Below, piece by piece: positions 35,172 through 47,682 of a stretch of DNA of 64,000 nt. Source of the stretch: Ustulina deusta (lineage: Eukaryota > Ascomycota > Sordariomycetes > Xylariales > Xylariaceae). The notes beneath the pieces are model-generated. The model did not search any database and was not told the DNA's origin. It saw only the letters and a list, made by a program, of their open reading frames with translations. Made by a program: the position numbers and the translations under genes. Within the stretch, counting starts at the first letter, position 1, and each line of letters starts with the position of its first letter. Location of the stretch: NCBI GenBank assembly GCA_023159155.1, contig JAJNNX010000016.1:558001-622000 (forward strand), given 5' to 3'.

Positions 35172-35790
35172 ATCAATACAGTGGTCCAGCGGTATGCTTT
35201 TGACGCCGAGCGTGCAACCGTGAGTGCAAATGCAAATGACCCATCCAGTCCCAACCCAACACAGTAGTCCAGTAGTACGCCTGTAACAACAAGCCTGCAA
35301 CCACAAATGCAAACGCAAACGACCCATCCAGTCCCAACCCAACACCGTAGTATGCTTCCAACAACGAGCGTGCAACCGCAATTGCAAAGTGTGTAGCATG
35401 TACAAATGCAAGTGATCCATCCAGTCCCAACCCAATCCAGCAGTCCAGAGATAATGCTCTTGACAAAGAGCACAACCGAAAGTGCAAATGTAGGCGATCC
35501 GTCCAGTCTCAACCCAATACAGTAGTTCAGTGGTATGTTTTTAACAGCGAGCGTGCAACCGTAAGTGCAAAGTGGGTAGTACGTGCAAATGCAGGCGATC
35601 CATCGAGTCCCAACCGGCGAAGGCGGGATTACAACATCGAAGGAGTGACAAGGTATGTGAATACAGAGAATTCACCAGGTCCCACTAATGAAAGTAGGCC
35701 TTGCCAACCTCGAGTGCAATGCGTGCAAATGCGAATACAATCAATTCAAATGGTCCCAACCGGCGAAGGTGGGCTTGCGACATCAGGTGT
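35172..35790. repeat. Minisatellite, about five units of 82-99 bp plus related copies
   Basis: Units end with the shared phrase ATCCAGTCCCAACCC near 35258, 35340, 35433, 35515 and 35614. Each contains a CAGTAGT(C/T)CAG-like start, GAGCGTGCAACCG and a TGCAAATGCA core. Downstream, GTCCCAACCGGCGAAGG followed by an (A/G)CATC end occurs at about 35607 and again at about 35755. The array begins about 25 bp beyond the stop of the BRCT-protein gene. Frames through it give Cys/Gly/Trp-rich translations that are by-products of the repeat. Confidence 0.85.
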
Positions 35791-35815
35791 GCGTTGCTCG
35801 GCGTAAAAAAAACGA

Positions 35816-38800
35816 TTAATCCATCTGTTTCCACTGGTTCTTGAGAGGGCTTTCAACTTTGGGCGCGAACTGCATGCTCTTTCGTCGTGCAGCCATCAGG
35901 CGCATCATGACGGTCGAGTTTTGGTCGTGATTCACGAGACCTCCATCAACGTTGATGGGGCCGCTCGGCTTAGGAGGACAGGTCTGCATAAGAAGTCTAT
36001 TCTTGTCGGATGACAAGCTGAAAGACCCAGTAGGGGTGCCAGGGGTGACATCCCGAGCAAACTTGGCTACCGTCTCGGGGGCTGGCGTCTGGGGAAACGG
36101 GGTGAGAATTGGAGCGTTGGTGCTCTCCCAGTCCATCTCGCTCGGTTCGCTCGGTGCATCTTCCTCTTCATCGTGCTCGGAGGGACTACGCATCCAGATG
36201 GTGCTGTCGCGGCGACTCATATAATTATTGGGCACCGTCTGAGGCTCACGTGAAAGACTCGAGCTAGCCTTCATGGGGGTGACAAGGGTGCCGTTCATGT
36301 TGGCAACTGCCTTAGGTTCCATGCTTTTGCGTCGGTTGTGGCCGCCGCGAGGAATAAGCGAAGTATCAACTCGATAGTCCTTCTCATCCACCCATCTGTT
36401 TTCCTTCTCGCAACTGCACACCTGTCAGTGTCTATCTAACTAAACTTGGATATTTGACTGTAACTTACTCTAAGACCCAACCAACACCAACACACTGGAC
36501 ATTGCCGTTGCTCTCGTTGACCTTCTCGAGCGTTCGCTTGCCTCCATCTTTAAATACCACGTGAGTGATACCGACCTTGGAAGCATCGACTTTGCCGTCT
36601 GTGAGAGCAGCGGGATTCCAGGGCCAGCTCTTCACGCAACGAGCGCCCATTTGGATCAAAAGATCGACAAAGATCGTACCAGCGTCGGCGCCTTCGGTGG
36701 TATGGACATCGACAAATACTATAGCTCCACGCAGGAGCGCCGGATCAAGATCAGGACGAGTCGCCCGGGCTGGAGTGCCCACCAAAGACCAAGGCACAGA
36801 TTTGGAAGGAGTAACTGGGGGAAGCTTGGATTCCTGATCTGTTTTAAATGACATGCTTGAAGAGCGCTGGCTGGGTAAGGTTACGTTGCTATACGGCCCA
36901 CTAGGACGACGAGAAGCGACCTTAGAAGCGGTGGAGCAGAGTCTCTTGTAGCTGCGGGGAGGCGAGTCATCGGCGCGCTTGAGGGGGACCTTTGAGACGG
37001 TATGGAATTCTTTGAATGCGAAAGGTCTCTTTGGTGTTACTGGAACATTGTTGCTAGTTGGAGCATCTGCTTCATTACTGAACAAGGCAGGGTCGATGGG
37101 AACAACATTTTCATCGCCATACTCTTGGCTTGCTGCCGAGACAGATTCGCCGCGTGAACGAGACTGCTCACTCTCTGGGGTATTCAGAAGAGATGTTTCG
37201 GTCACTTCTGTGATAATTGAGAGGTCCTCATGCATGATACCAACATTATGCTCGTCGCTTTTGTCGAACGTAGGAGCAACATCGGCTTCAATGCCGTATT
37301 TGTCGAGCTTAGCGACAATATCGGCATCAACGTCGTGTTGGCCGAGTTTAGCGGCAATCTCGGCTTCTAGATACGCCTCCACGGTAGCATCGATATCCAT
37401 GTCGGCACGGATTTTCATCTCATCGTTGAAAAAGCCCTTGGCAGCTGGAGTCTCAACGGCAGCGAATTCATTATCGTCAAGGAGTGAGTACTCATCATCG
37501 TCATCCTCTGCATCTTCTGTTTGAGAGGCAGGCTTTTGCTGAGACTGGGAAGCCTTGAGAGGACTTGACGCTCTCCATGCGCCGAGTTGAACAGAGAGTG
37601 GAGTGTAGCTAAAACGATTTGACCTAGAGACGGATCTGATTGCTCTGTTGGCTGCTCTAGCAGCACTGGCGGGTATCTTTCTCACAGCGCTTTTGAAAAT
37701 AGGCGAAGCAGGTGTCACGGGAACAGAGTCAGCGGTTGTGTTGTCCTGATGTTTGGTAATGGCTTTGTTGCTGAAGGCAAGCTCGTCTTCCGAGTCGGAC
37801 ATGTCATCATCTTCCAAGTCCTTTGCTCGCAATCCGAACCCAATTCGCTTAGAGGCTACCTGGGGCGGTGTAGTTTGGGCTGAATTTAGAATGGCCGATT
37901 CCTTGTCGACGGCTTCGGATTTGTCTATGGATTGCAGTTCAGATTGAGGCTCGCAGGCATTTGTAAATTGCTCCATAGACTCAGCAGCACATGAGTCCAC
38001 ATGTTGCACCTGATTCTCAACTGCCTTGGGCTGTTCCTCAGCTGTAGCCTCATGAATGTCCATGCCATCATCCGGTGGTGCTTCCACATTCAATTCATTC
38101 TTGGGTGACTCACTCATCACCAACTTCGATTCTTCAGGTTCAGGAATGTTCAATTGAGTGGAATGGATAGTAAGCTCCGGAACAGGTAGAGGGTTTTTCT
38201 TGAGTGCAGGGTCGGCATGTCTTGGCAATACAGCTGAAAGACGGCCAGGGAACTCAAGCTGAGGAGTGGGAGATTCAAGCAGAAGACTATCTTCATTGTC
38301 GAATTCCTGAATAGGCTCTAAGGTCTTCTCAACTACTGCAGATTCTTCAGGCGAGATCGCTTCTGTTTCCGCACGAATCTGAGACTGTAGCTGTTCGTCT
38401 TCACTGATCTCTTCTGTGAGAGAGTGTGTATACTCCTTAGAGACTTCTTGAGACTTCTCCTCCGTCTTCGAGACTGGAGAACCAAGTAGTTTCATCGGCA
38501 ATGCTGGGCGCTTCGCAGGCGTACTCAGCAAGGATGGCTTCATAGGCGAGCGGGTAGCGGTCACTTGTTCTTGGTTGAATTGAAAAGCCTGAAGCGGCAT
38601 GTGAGGACGTTTTGCAGGGGACATCAGCATGGACAACTTGGTTGGTGACTCAACAGCTTGCTCAGCATTTGTAGAGGTGAAAAGCCCGCCGGCTGGGTCA
38701 ACTCTCTTCGCCGGTGACATCATCGCATTCTTAAAGGGAGATGAAGGTAGCCGGCGAGCAGGGCTACTGAACACAGAAGCAAAACTCAGCTCAGATGATT

Positions 38801-40007
38801 GGGGGGAATTTTCATCTTTCTGTTTATCAGGAAGTAGAAGTTCAAGCTTTCTGACACCACTAGGTGGTTTGACGGGACTCTTCATCAAGGGCTTGAGAGG
38901 AGTCTTCTCATCCGTAGCAAGCTCATCATCGGAGCTACTAGCATCTCGGGACAGAGGTCGATTCTGGCCATCCTTCTTAGGGCTGAGGGGTTTCTTCTCC
39001 GTCGTCTCCATAGTAGCTGCTCGTGCACTTGCCCGTGTTGTTCTTCCAGAGGCAGTGGGCTTGCGAACGGGTTTGGCTCTCATACCAGTAGCAGCAGTTC
39101 CAGTAGCCTCAGTCTTGGCTTTTGTTGCTGCAGAGGGCAACATATTCTCCTTCTCTGGCTCTTCGAATGTCACAGTCTTCTTAAGGACGCCAGTGACCTT
39201 TGAGGCAGGACGAGAAACAGCTGACTTGAGACCTGGAGTAGGTTCGGTGGTAAATGCAGTGGTGATAGTGCCGGCAGCAGCACGTCTACGAGTAGTCTTC
39301 TGGGTAGGCTGCTGGGTAGCGGCGGCGAGATCATCCGTATCATCATCTTTGCTGCCTGTCTTACGCGTTCGGGTATAAGAGACTGCGGATGGTGTTTGTT
39401 TCTTAGCAGCAGAAGATGACGCGGTAGTGACTGTGGACTTCTTGGGTCGACCACGTGTGGCTCGACTATTAGTAGTGGTGCTTGGGGCAGCCTTCTGTCG
39501 AGGCTTGGATTGAGATTCAGATTCAATCTCTGATTCGGATTCGGGTTCAGGATCGACGGCCTTCTTGGCTCGTCCTCGCAGCTTCTTGGCTGGATGGTTC
39601 ATGGTACGCTGAGTGTTATCTTCTTTGGACAGGTCGTCCTCATCGTCGTCGGTATCAAAGGTTCGAAGCTTACGCTTCCCAGTAGCAGCGGCGGGAGTCG
39701 TGACAGTGGTGTTGGTGGCAGCCGTAGTAGCCTTGGCAGCAGTCTTCGCAGTAGGCTTCTTCGCTGCTGCAATCTTCTTCGCGGGAACAGGCTTCTTCAC
39801 GGCAACAGGCTTCGTCGCAGCCGCGAGTTTCTTCGCGGCAGTAGTAGTCTTCTTCGCAGCAGCCATCTTTGCAGATGCCGTAGTAGCCTTCGTCGACTTG
39901 GTGACTCTGGCCGACGTGGATGACTTGGGGCTGAGGGTGGCCGCAGCGGCCGAGGCCGCAGCTGCCCTCGCACGCGTCATGCGCTTGGGCGGGCTGGACG
40001 ACCCCAT
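35816..40007 (-). CDS. Large nuclear protein with H1-like N-terminus and C-terminal BRCT domain
   Basis: Exon 1 is 40007-36469 and exon 2 is 36413-35816, around a 55-bp GTAAGT...GCAG intron, giving 1378 residues. The ATG at 40007 (MGSSSPPKRMTRARAA) is preferred over the one at 40079 because the first 24 residues from there look like leader sequence. Residues about 10-110 are an Ala/Lys/Pro repeat like the tail of linker histone H1 (PVAVKKPVPAKKIAAAKK). A long disordered acidic middle carries four S/T-P-A-[KR]-R motifs near residues 417, 432, 464 and 497, candidate CDK sites. A BRCT-type domain lies near 1090-1200 (GAIVFVDVHTTEGAD ... VGVGWVLDCEKENRWV) and the splice falls inside it. Such domains bind phosphoproteins in DNA-damage and cell-cycle signalling. 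A chromatin or checkpoint role is inferred; the exact orthologue is not identified. Confidence 0.88.
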
Positions 40008-41068
40008 CGCGACGGAAAGAGAGATGGATGGAAGCGGGAAATCGAAGAGGAAAAGTGTGAAGGTAGTGGGATCAGTCAATCAATCAATCAATGAATCAAT
40101 CGCAAGAGCAGTGTAACTAGAGAGTTGTTGTGCTGTCAAGATGCGTGCAAATGCGTAGCTGACAAAAATTGATGTGTGAGTAGGTAGTGGAGAGAGGAGC
40201 AATTCACGATGGATTCTGGTTGACAAGGACAAGGCTTTCTTCCCTTCGCGTGTTTATGTTTACTGGTCATAGCGCCACTTGCCGTTTTCGTGTTGTTGTC
40301 CCTCCAACCAGGTGCCCCTCTTGTTGGGGACACCCCCCCACTCACTCTTTCCCTTCGCTTTGCTGTGTGAATGGTACGTACCACCCACATTTATGTTCAT
40401 TGGCGTAGGGGTATGTGACGCAATATTGGGGGGTGCAGTTACGCGTGGGTTAGGTAGGTAGATGCAGGTACGTACCTGGTGAGGCTATTCCTACCTACTA
40501 CCTACCTAGGTACCTACCCGTGCGGACCCTTTTGGGGACATGGTAGAACTGACGTTTTTTTCAGGTCACTCTACTAGATCTTTTGGTATGGTGTTACATG
40601 TGTTGTACTTGAGTGTTAGGGCAACATCATGATTACGCCTCCTAGCTACTGTAATCACCGTATATACTAAGTAGTATGTAGTGTACCTTGTAGATCATGA
40701 TACCTTGGAATACAACCTACCTGAATTCCCTATCTACTACATAGGTAGGTACCTGCTACCGCCTACCTACCTACGTAAAATGCTTGTACTGTAGTGGGAG
40801 AGAGGCTGAACATGGATAGGTGCGGGAGCTAGGTAGAGGAGCCGAAGCATATAGGTAAGGTAATTGATCTGCATGATATACCACGAACTCCTGGTAGTTA
40901 CCAGTACATACCCAGTCCATAATATAGAGAGAGAATCTTAGATCTGACTCGATGTTGATAGTAAGTATTAAGAGGTGATTTGATTCTACACTATCTACTC
41001 TAATTATCATTTAGTGTACTGTAGTTTTATCTACGAGCAATATGTATGTTGTCTAGAGTACACATCTT
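40008..41068. other. Intergenic region rich in TACCTAGGTA words
   Basis: The right flank of the BRCT gene holds its promoter, with an (ATCA)n-type run at 40073-40101 and the word ATGCGTGCAAATGCG at 40140, also present in the minisatellite. A dense cluster of ACCTACCTAGGTACC words lies at 40448-40520 and another at 40740-40778. No gene is supported. Confidence 0.55.
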
Positions 41069-43008
41069 CTAGGCGGACTTCTCGCCTTCTGACAGAGGCT
41101 CAGGTTGAGGTTCTTTGTTGTCCCTCCTAGCCAGGTTCTGCAGGCCCGTCTTATACTCCGTATGCTGCTTGCTCAGCTTCCTTTGGCCGACGAAAGGGCT
41201 GACAAGAAGGCCGAGGCCGGCAATGGCGGTGAAAACGATGAACATTTCCTGTAGACTGTTCCAGAATGCGTCCCGCGCCACTCTGCCTTGCTCTCCTGAG
41301 AGACTCGCAACTAGACCTACATTTGCAGCTGCACTGCTGCCGGATAGCTGATCTGCAAGCTCAGGGCCGAGTTCAGACAGTAGAGTCGGGTATTGCTTCT
41401 GCATACCGTTCTGAAATACGACACCGCCGACGACGATTGAGATTGATGTCCCAAGCTGACGTATAAATTGGAATGTACTTGTCCCAGCCGCAATGTCCTT
41501 GGGGTGGAGGCCGGAGTGAAGCGCAATCAGGGGGGACTGAAAGTTTGGCCCGACGCCAATACCAGCAATGATTTGGAAGATAACAAGCTTGGCCCAGCTG
41601 ACTTCGGAACCGAGATCAATGAACAATCCGAAACCCAAGGTCAGGAATAGCATGCCAAAAACGATGGGCGGCAGATATTGACCAGTCTTCTTCATCCAGA
41701 TGCCAACAAACGCCGAGACGAAAGAGAGTGAGAGAGCATAAGCCAGCAAGTAGGCACCGGATAGGAGAGATGAAGCCCCGACGACGGCCTGGAAGTACAG
41801 CGGGAGATAGTACGAGCCCGAGATAAAGACGATACCGTGCACGAAACAAACAGCGAAGGCGGCGATATTCCGGCGCGACTTGAAAAGTCTGAGAGGAATG
41901 ACGGGATATTCGGCGACGTATTTCTCGACCAAAATTGCGACGGCGAAAGTGACAATACTGAACACGATCAAAGCAATGACGGTGACCGATTTCCAAGGAT
42001 ACGCAACTCCTCCGAACTCGAGGCCAAAGAGCAGCTGCAGCGTGGCGCCGATGATCAACGCACTTCCCAGCCAATCGATGGCAGCTAAGCCCTTGCGAAC
42101 CGGCGTCCTAGGGTTGTGCAGCTTGAGAACAACCAACAAAATCAAGAACCCTAGGCCAGAAATGGGCAAGTTGATCCAGAAACACCAACGCCAAGTAGCC
42201 TATTCAGAGATGTGCTCCTTAGTCTTACAGCCCCATAGAACAAAATTCGAGACAAGCATTGACTCGAGACGTTGAGAAGTGCCTCTAGCGGACGTACCTT
42301 GGAAGTGAAGACGCCACCCAGAATGGGCCCAATAGCCGACGCCAGCGCCCACACTGCCCCAAATATACCGTAGTACTGGCCTCGCTTGCGCACCGAAACC
42401 AAATCACTGACAGCGATGTTGATAAGCACGATAATTCCACCACCTCCACCTCCCTGGATGGCCCGGGCGGCAATCAACTGTCCAATATTCTTGCTGAGGG
42501 CTGCAACCAGCGACCCAATCCAAAAGATGCCCACGGCGACCAGCAGCACGGGCTTGCGCCCCCAGATATCGCTAACCTTGCCCCAACTCGGCACAGTCGC
42601 GGAGCTCGCAAGGGTATACGCCGCGCCGACCCAGGTGTATCCGGAGGATGCGTGGAACTCGCCTACAATCGTCGGGAGGGCTGTCGTCACGATGGTGGCA
42701 TCCAGCGCGGCGAGGAAGAGTGCTGAGCAGAGTGCTACCATGATCACTGCCATCTCCAACCCGGAGCGGCCCCCCTCGGACGATTCATCGGCACCGGCCG
42801 GCTGTACTGCTGTCGCGCCATTCTGGTCTGCTGACCCCAACTCCTTTTCTGTGTCGCCAGAGCGCTCGGCAGAATTCTCGGTGTCGTGGCTCGCGGGGTT
42901 GTTGTCATCGTCACTCGACGTCGCCGTCGCCGTCGCAGGTTTTTCGTCTGGATTGGCGAGGCCCGCATCGCGCTCGGGATCAGTGACTTTCTCGTCCACC
43001 ACGGCCAT
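41069..43008 (-). CDS. Major facilitator superfamily exporter, DHA2 (14-TM) type
   Basis: Exon 1 is 43008-42298 and exon 2 is 42199-41069, around a 98-bp intron (GTACGT...ATAG), giving 613 residues; the join restores [20 protein letters not shown]. An 80-residue hydrophilic acidic N-terminus precedes the first membrane segment. Motifs include LDATIVTTALPTI in helix 1, motif A GKVSDIWGRKPVLL, a Gly-rich RAIQGGGGGGI and antiporter motif C near GAVWALASAIGPILGG. These define a proton-driven drug/toxin exporter of the fungal multidrug group in the plasma or vacuolar membrane. The substrate is unknown. No biosynthetic genes adjoin it here, so a general resistance role is as likely as cluster export. 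The pseudogene fragment at 25215-25442 derives from the same family. Confidence 0.95.
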
Positions 43009-44385
43009 GTCTTTGCGTGGTCAAACAGTTCTTTCAAATTCGCTGCAACTGTTGTCTATTCGGGCGCGCTCACGGCTGACGGAAAGGAAGACTACATGGC
43101 ATAAGGAGGGGTATTGATGGGTTTTGTACATTCCCGTCTTTCAGTCATTAAAAAAAAACAAAAAAAAAACACATGGATCGGATAACATACCTACGTACCG
43201 AGCTCTCGGCCGAGGCTACAGTCGCAGGGGATAGGTCAAAGACGAGGGGGGTGCTGAATCGCAGATCGCGAAAACGTCAATGCGGACTCAACGGGGGTCC
43301 CGTAGTGACTTCCTTTTTCAGACTAGCCATCCCGTAGTGGATCCCAGTAGTGCACATTACGCAGTATATCCGAGCCTTGCTCCGGGACAAACAGTGTCTG
43401 TGCCTGCACTGCGTGCCTGAGCTATTCGCCTCCAGCCGCCCCAAATCTCATGACAAGCAACTAAACTAGTCAGGTTAAAAAAGCTTAATAATTACCTAGC
43501 TTGCCCAATACTAAATCCGAGAATATTTCCGACTTGGAAGGCCAGTGGACGGTTTCTCCACTTTATATTAAGGATGAATCACCAGTGAAAGCATCAGTCA
43601 GGATCTCGGACTTCGGATAGTTCAAAAAGCGCGCCGCTATAACACACGACTTATGGACTTATGGACTTACGTACTCGGTCCTATCTGGGGTACCGCCATC
43701 TAGATAGATAATTGTAGAGATTCGTCATTGATAGCTACATCCTAGGTAGGAGTCGGTAACAACCTCATGATGACATGCATTGCATTATTACGCTGTACAG
43801 TCTTCCAACATTGCTGCTTGTGATTTTGTTCTTCGAAATCGCACGGCTCAGAAGCCAGATGAGGTATCAATACCTGAGGCTCAGTACGGACATGGAGGCA
43901 GATGAGGACCACATAGCATGTCGCATTCTGCCCAGCGCATAGAGCGCCTATGTTTCCCCAACGTCGCACCGGACATACTATGTAGATAATCGTCATGTTA
44001 GGTGCGCACTGAGACAGACGTGCTTAAAATAGTGTAGGGACCGGCTACACGTGTACCTATCAGGGACGAATGGACAAAAAGGGTAATGGTCCGATAGGCG
44101 ACTCGCAAATTGGACAATCTCTTTGGTAGGTAGGCATCTGACTCGGCAGTTTGCCACCAGGGACAGGTGCAGATGGCATTGAGTAGAGTACCTACAGGTG
44201 CCTGGTTGAGGTCATGAAGTAGGTAGGTACGTAATGTCTCGACAGAATGCCATCGGAATATCGCCGAGAACATTGGAACTTCACACATATTCAAAAATAC
44301 AGAGGATTCCAAAGCAATCCAAAAACTCGGCCAAATCTTTCCCGTGAGCTATTATCTCTATCCCCGGCAAATTTCACGGGGGAGT
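43009..44385. other. Intergenic region between the MFS gene and the secreted-protein gene
   Basis: It holds the promoter of the MFS gene on its left, with an A-rich run near 43148-43170. TAGGTAGG words lie near 43743, 44127 and 44219. Short minus-strand frames at 43742-44312 show no family resemblance. Confidence 0.5.
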
Positions 44386-46097
44386 TTACACAGGAATTGG
44401 CCGTTTAGCAGCGGCAGAGACAGCCGGGATGGCCGCGGTCGGGGTAGCCGGCGCGCAATTCGTGATGGGCGTCGCCAGACTCTGCAGCGTGATAGGGTGC
44501 GCGCTGCGCTTCGCGTGCGCGCGGGCAAAGACAGCAAAGGAACTCGGTGCTCCGAAGCCGCCAGCACCCTGCGACGAAGTACCCTGGGGCGGCGACTTGC
44601 GCGAGGTAACGAGCGTGGTAGGGCTCGGCCGCGCGGAGGCAGGCGGTTGGGAGGACGGGTTGGGGGTAGGTTTTCCTGACGCATGCGCACGAGGAAAAGA
44701 TGTATGAGCGGTAGGGGTAGCGCTAGCAGAATGCCGCGCGGGACTCGTGCTGGCAGACTTGGGCTTGGAGGTGCTGCTACTACTGGAAAACTTCAGACAG
44801 GTGCTTGTCGAGACCGCAAACAGCGTCGTCGAAGCCTTGGGGTTGAAGTCGCCGAGATCGACGCCGCCTAGGTCCGCGCCGATGTCGACGAATACGCCCG
44901 CGTTGATGTTTAGCTCCGCGGATACGGGGACCGCGCAAGTCTCGGACGGCAAGGACGCGGACTCCTTGAGGATCACTTCGGGGATCGAGATGGATGCGCC
45001 GGCGAGCGCTTTTGCTTCGATTACCTCGAGGTCCGGAAGCATCACGCCGGCTTGGACTTTAAGTTGTAGCGCTGCTGTTATGCTGGCCGGTAGGTTGACT
45101 GTGATGGGTAGTAAGGAGGCTGATGCGCTGTTGCTATGAAAGGGGTTGTTGGTGTCAGTTGTATTTCTCTTGAGACAGTATTGAACACGAGACTTGGAGA
45201 CAGGGTCGTGATAGTGGCGAGAAATATTTCGGTAGGGGCAATAACAAATACTTACAACCTAGCAACATTCGGCTTTGACTCATCAAATGGGATGATGAAC
45301 GACGAGCCATCGGGAATGACAACCTTGAAACCCCCCTCTGTCTCGACCTTGCCAGTAACTTTCAAGACGAGGTCCAAGGAAAACACAACCCCAATTTGGA
45401 ACCCCGGGCCCTATGTGGCACGTTTCTTTGTCAATCGAGGTCCGCTTGAACGACAACGCGCACTACTTAATAATCAAGGGCTAAGCATAACTTACAGAAA
45501 CTCCAATCGGGCTCTCTGTCTTCAACAACGGCACAGAAAAGTCTCCCGATGCCGCCGCCGTGAGATCTAGATCAATAGTAGCGCCCACCCCGTCGAACGT
45601 GAGGCCTAGCATAGAGTTGTCGAAGATGTCACCGGGGTGTGTGATGTCGATGTCGCTTATGTCTGGCAACATGGCGGAGGCTATCACCTTCCCGGTTGTA
45701 CTGCACTCGACACATTTTACTGTCAACTGGGCACCTTGGAAGTTTCTGATTTGGAAGACAATCAGTTAGTATGTTTCTGCATGTGAGAGATGGGGGAAGT
45801 CAGGGTAAGATTTCGAAGACAGTATATAAGATGCCGGGTTTGGATGAAGTGAAAGAAAGGACAGAGAGGTAACCTCCAGGACACAACATACCCAGTAGAC
45901 AACACTTGATTCGCAACATTGAAGTTCAGAGGAAAGCTGGCATCATGAGTGCTTCGTTTGAGAACACCCGACGGGACTGTATCAAAAAGATCCGTGAATT
46001 GTTGATCACGGCTCAGTGGAAGATCTGGCAGGTCATACAGTGCTGTTGTGCTCTGGATCATAGAAAAGAGCGTTAGGAACCCTGCCTGGACACGCAT
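44386..46097 (-). CDS. Secreted protein with Ser/Thr/Pro-rich C-terminus
   Basis: I assembled four exons: 46097-45892, 45745-45496, 45410-45256 and 45133-44386. All introns have GT...AG ends (146, 85 and 122 bp) and the joins keep one frame for 452 residues. The start MRVQAGFLTLFSMIQSTTALY is a signal peptide. The body is beta-rich with many short hydrophobic strands (FNVANQVLSTGNFQGAQLTV, LDLVLKVTGKVETEGGFKVV) and a CVEC pair near residue 80. From about residue 340 on it is Ser/Thr/Pro/Ala-rich. Fungal secreted proteins of uncharacterised DUF families often look like this; a wall-linked or GPI-type role is possible, but I see no clear GPI signal at the very end. The terminal exon's last 70 residues are the least certain part. 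Confidence 0.78.
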
Positions 46098-47682
46098 AGC
46101 TACACTTGTATCTTTAACTTATAAGACAGAACGAAATAAAGGAGGGAACGGAAGTTGGTGTCTCGAAATGAATGAAGTTTACAATTTAATGCCAAAGCAA
46201 CTCACTAGAATCTACGTGACGGCGCGCTTATCAAGGTAATATAGCCACTGGATAGACATCCCGTTTCAACCTAATAATATCATCACGCATACTATCTCTC
46301 CTGAATGCCCCGGTATTTTGATGGTCCATATGGCTGCATTTTCCTTGACGGTTATGCCCTCAAAGGATCTGGCTGTGCCTCCTCCCGGCGTGTCTCGAGA
46401 GTGGGATCCTTCGGCGAGCGAACGCCTGCGCCGGTAGGATTGGTATATACCATGAGGCTTCCCTTCGAAACAATAGCGTTTTGTGGAGACGTTTGATAGT
46501 TGAGTACAGGTAGGTAAGTATTTATAATCATGCCCTCGGTTTCCTTTATGACTAGGTTCGATAAAACTTCATATGAGGCCATATACACGTCGTATGCTAT
46601 TTGTATGCTAATATTTACACATTCTACCCTTTTGGGCAGCTACTTCATTCCGACTAATAACTACTAAATGCACGTATACGTGTATAGCGAAAATACCACT
46701 CTACAGGATACAATGTTTCGCCGCCTCACAGGAGACGAACGATGCCATGTCGAAAGTAATCCAGCACATGGGTGACGCACGGCTGAATACGCGAGAAAAA
46801 GCGAATTTCACCGGAGATCGAGGCGCTGATTCGAAATAAACACAAGGACTACAGGGTTGCGGTGTTTCTGTAGTATTTTCTGTCGTATTTCCTGTCGTAT
46901 GTTCTGTTCTAGATGCCGGGTTCTAGAACGCAGGGCGAGATCTGCCGTACATCGCCTTCGTAGGTGCCTACAATCATTGATACCTACCTACCTATTTAAC
47001 CAACCCCCATGCACATCTATGACCTAACTTTAGAAGCCTAGAAACCGGGTGAGTCGCAAATCTGTAACCAGCTGAGTGCCCCCCTGACTCCCAAGTTCCT
47101 TTCTTAATTAACTACCATATGTACTTGTAAACTGAGGCTGTGTTTAGCTTTCCGTGTCAGGGCTGAGAGGTTCCACAAAGCTTCGTCCTCGGTGTGCGTT
47201 GAGAAACCCCCCAAAAAGGTTGGCGAATGCTACACAATGCCCCTCGCAATTCATGGTGAAAGTGGGTCGATATCATCTACGCTGCCTACCTAAGTCCAGG
47301 CAATGGTAGGTAATTCTCGACACACGCTGAGGCTGATAGGGTTCTCTTCGTGACTTCATTTCACGCGACCTACTTGATACCAGAAATGATCGCTTCCAAT
47401 ATCGAGGTCCATGGCCCTCTTCCTAGCGACCAGACAATGATTCTACCCATAAACGTCATCATCATCTGCAAGTTCGTAAATTCAAGTCTATTGTATCGTC
47501 AATTGCGCGACGGCCATAGTCTTTATCTATAAACCCATACCGCTACTCCTGGAGGATACCGTATCTCCATTTCGCCTTGATACACTGGCACTTGGCTGCC
47601 GAAAATGTTACAAATGAGAAGCGACATACTTGCTGTATAATACAAGCCCGCCGGGGAAACTATTCATGAGTGGTGTCTGACC
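46098..47682. other. Intergenic region
   Basis: This is the promoter side of the secreted-protein gene and the 3' side of the Mdm38 gene. A TACCTACCTACC word occurs near 46981 and another at 47285. I see no coding frame that can be supported. Confidence 0.5.

Noticed and set aside
35057..35512. Minus-strand Cys/Gly/Trp-rich frames
   Set aside because: They are translations of the minisatellite; the repeated words in the protein follow from the DNA repeat.
39613..40116. Long Ala/Val-rich plus-strand frame
   Set aside because: It is the antisense shadow of the Ala/Lys-rich N-terminus of the BRCT protein.
41837..42275. Plus-strand frames across the MFS gene
   Set aside because: They are antisense to the transmembrane exons, with no family resemblance.
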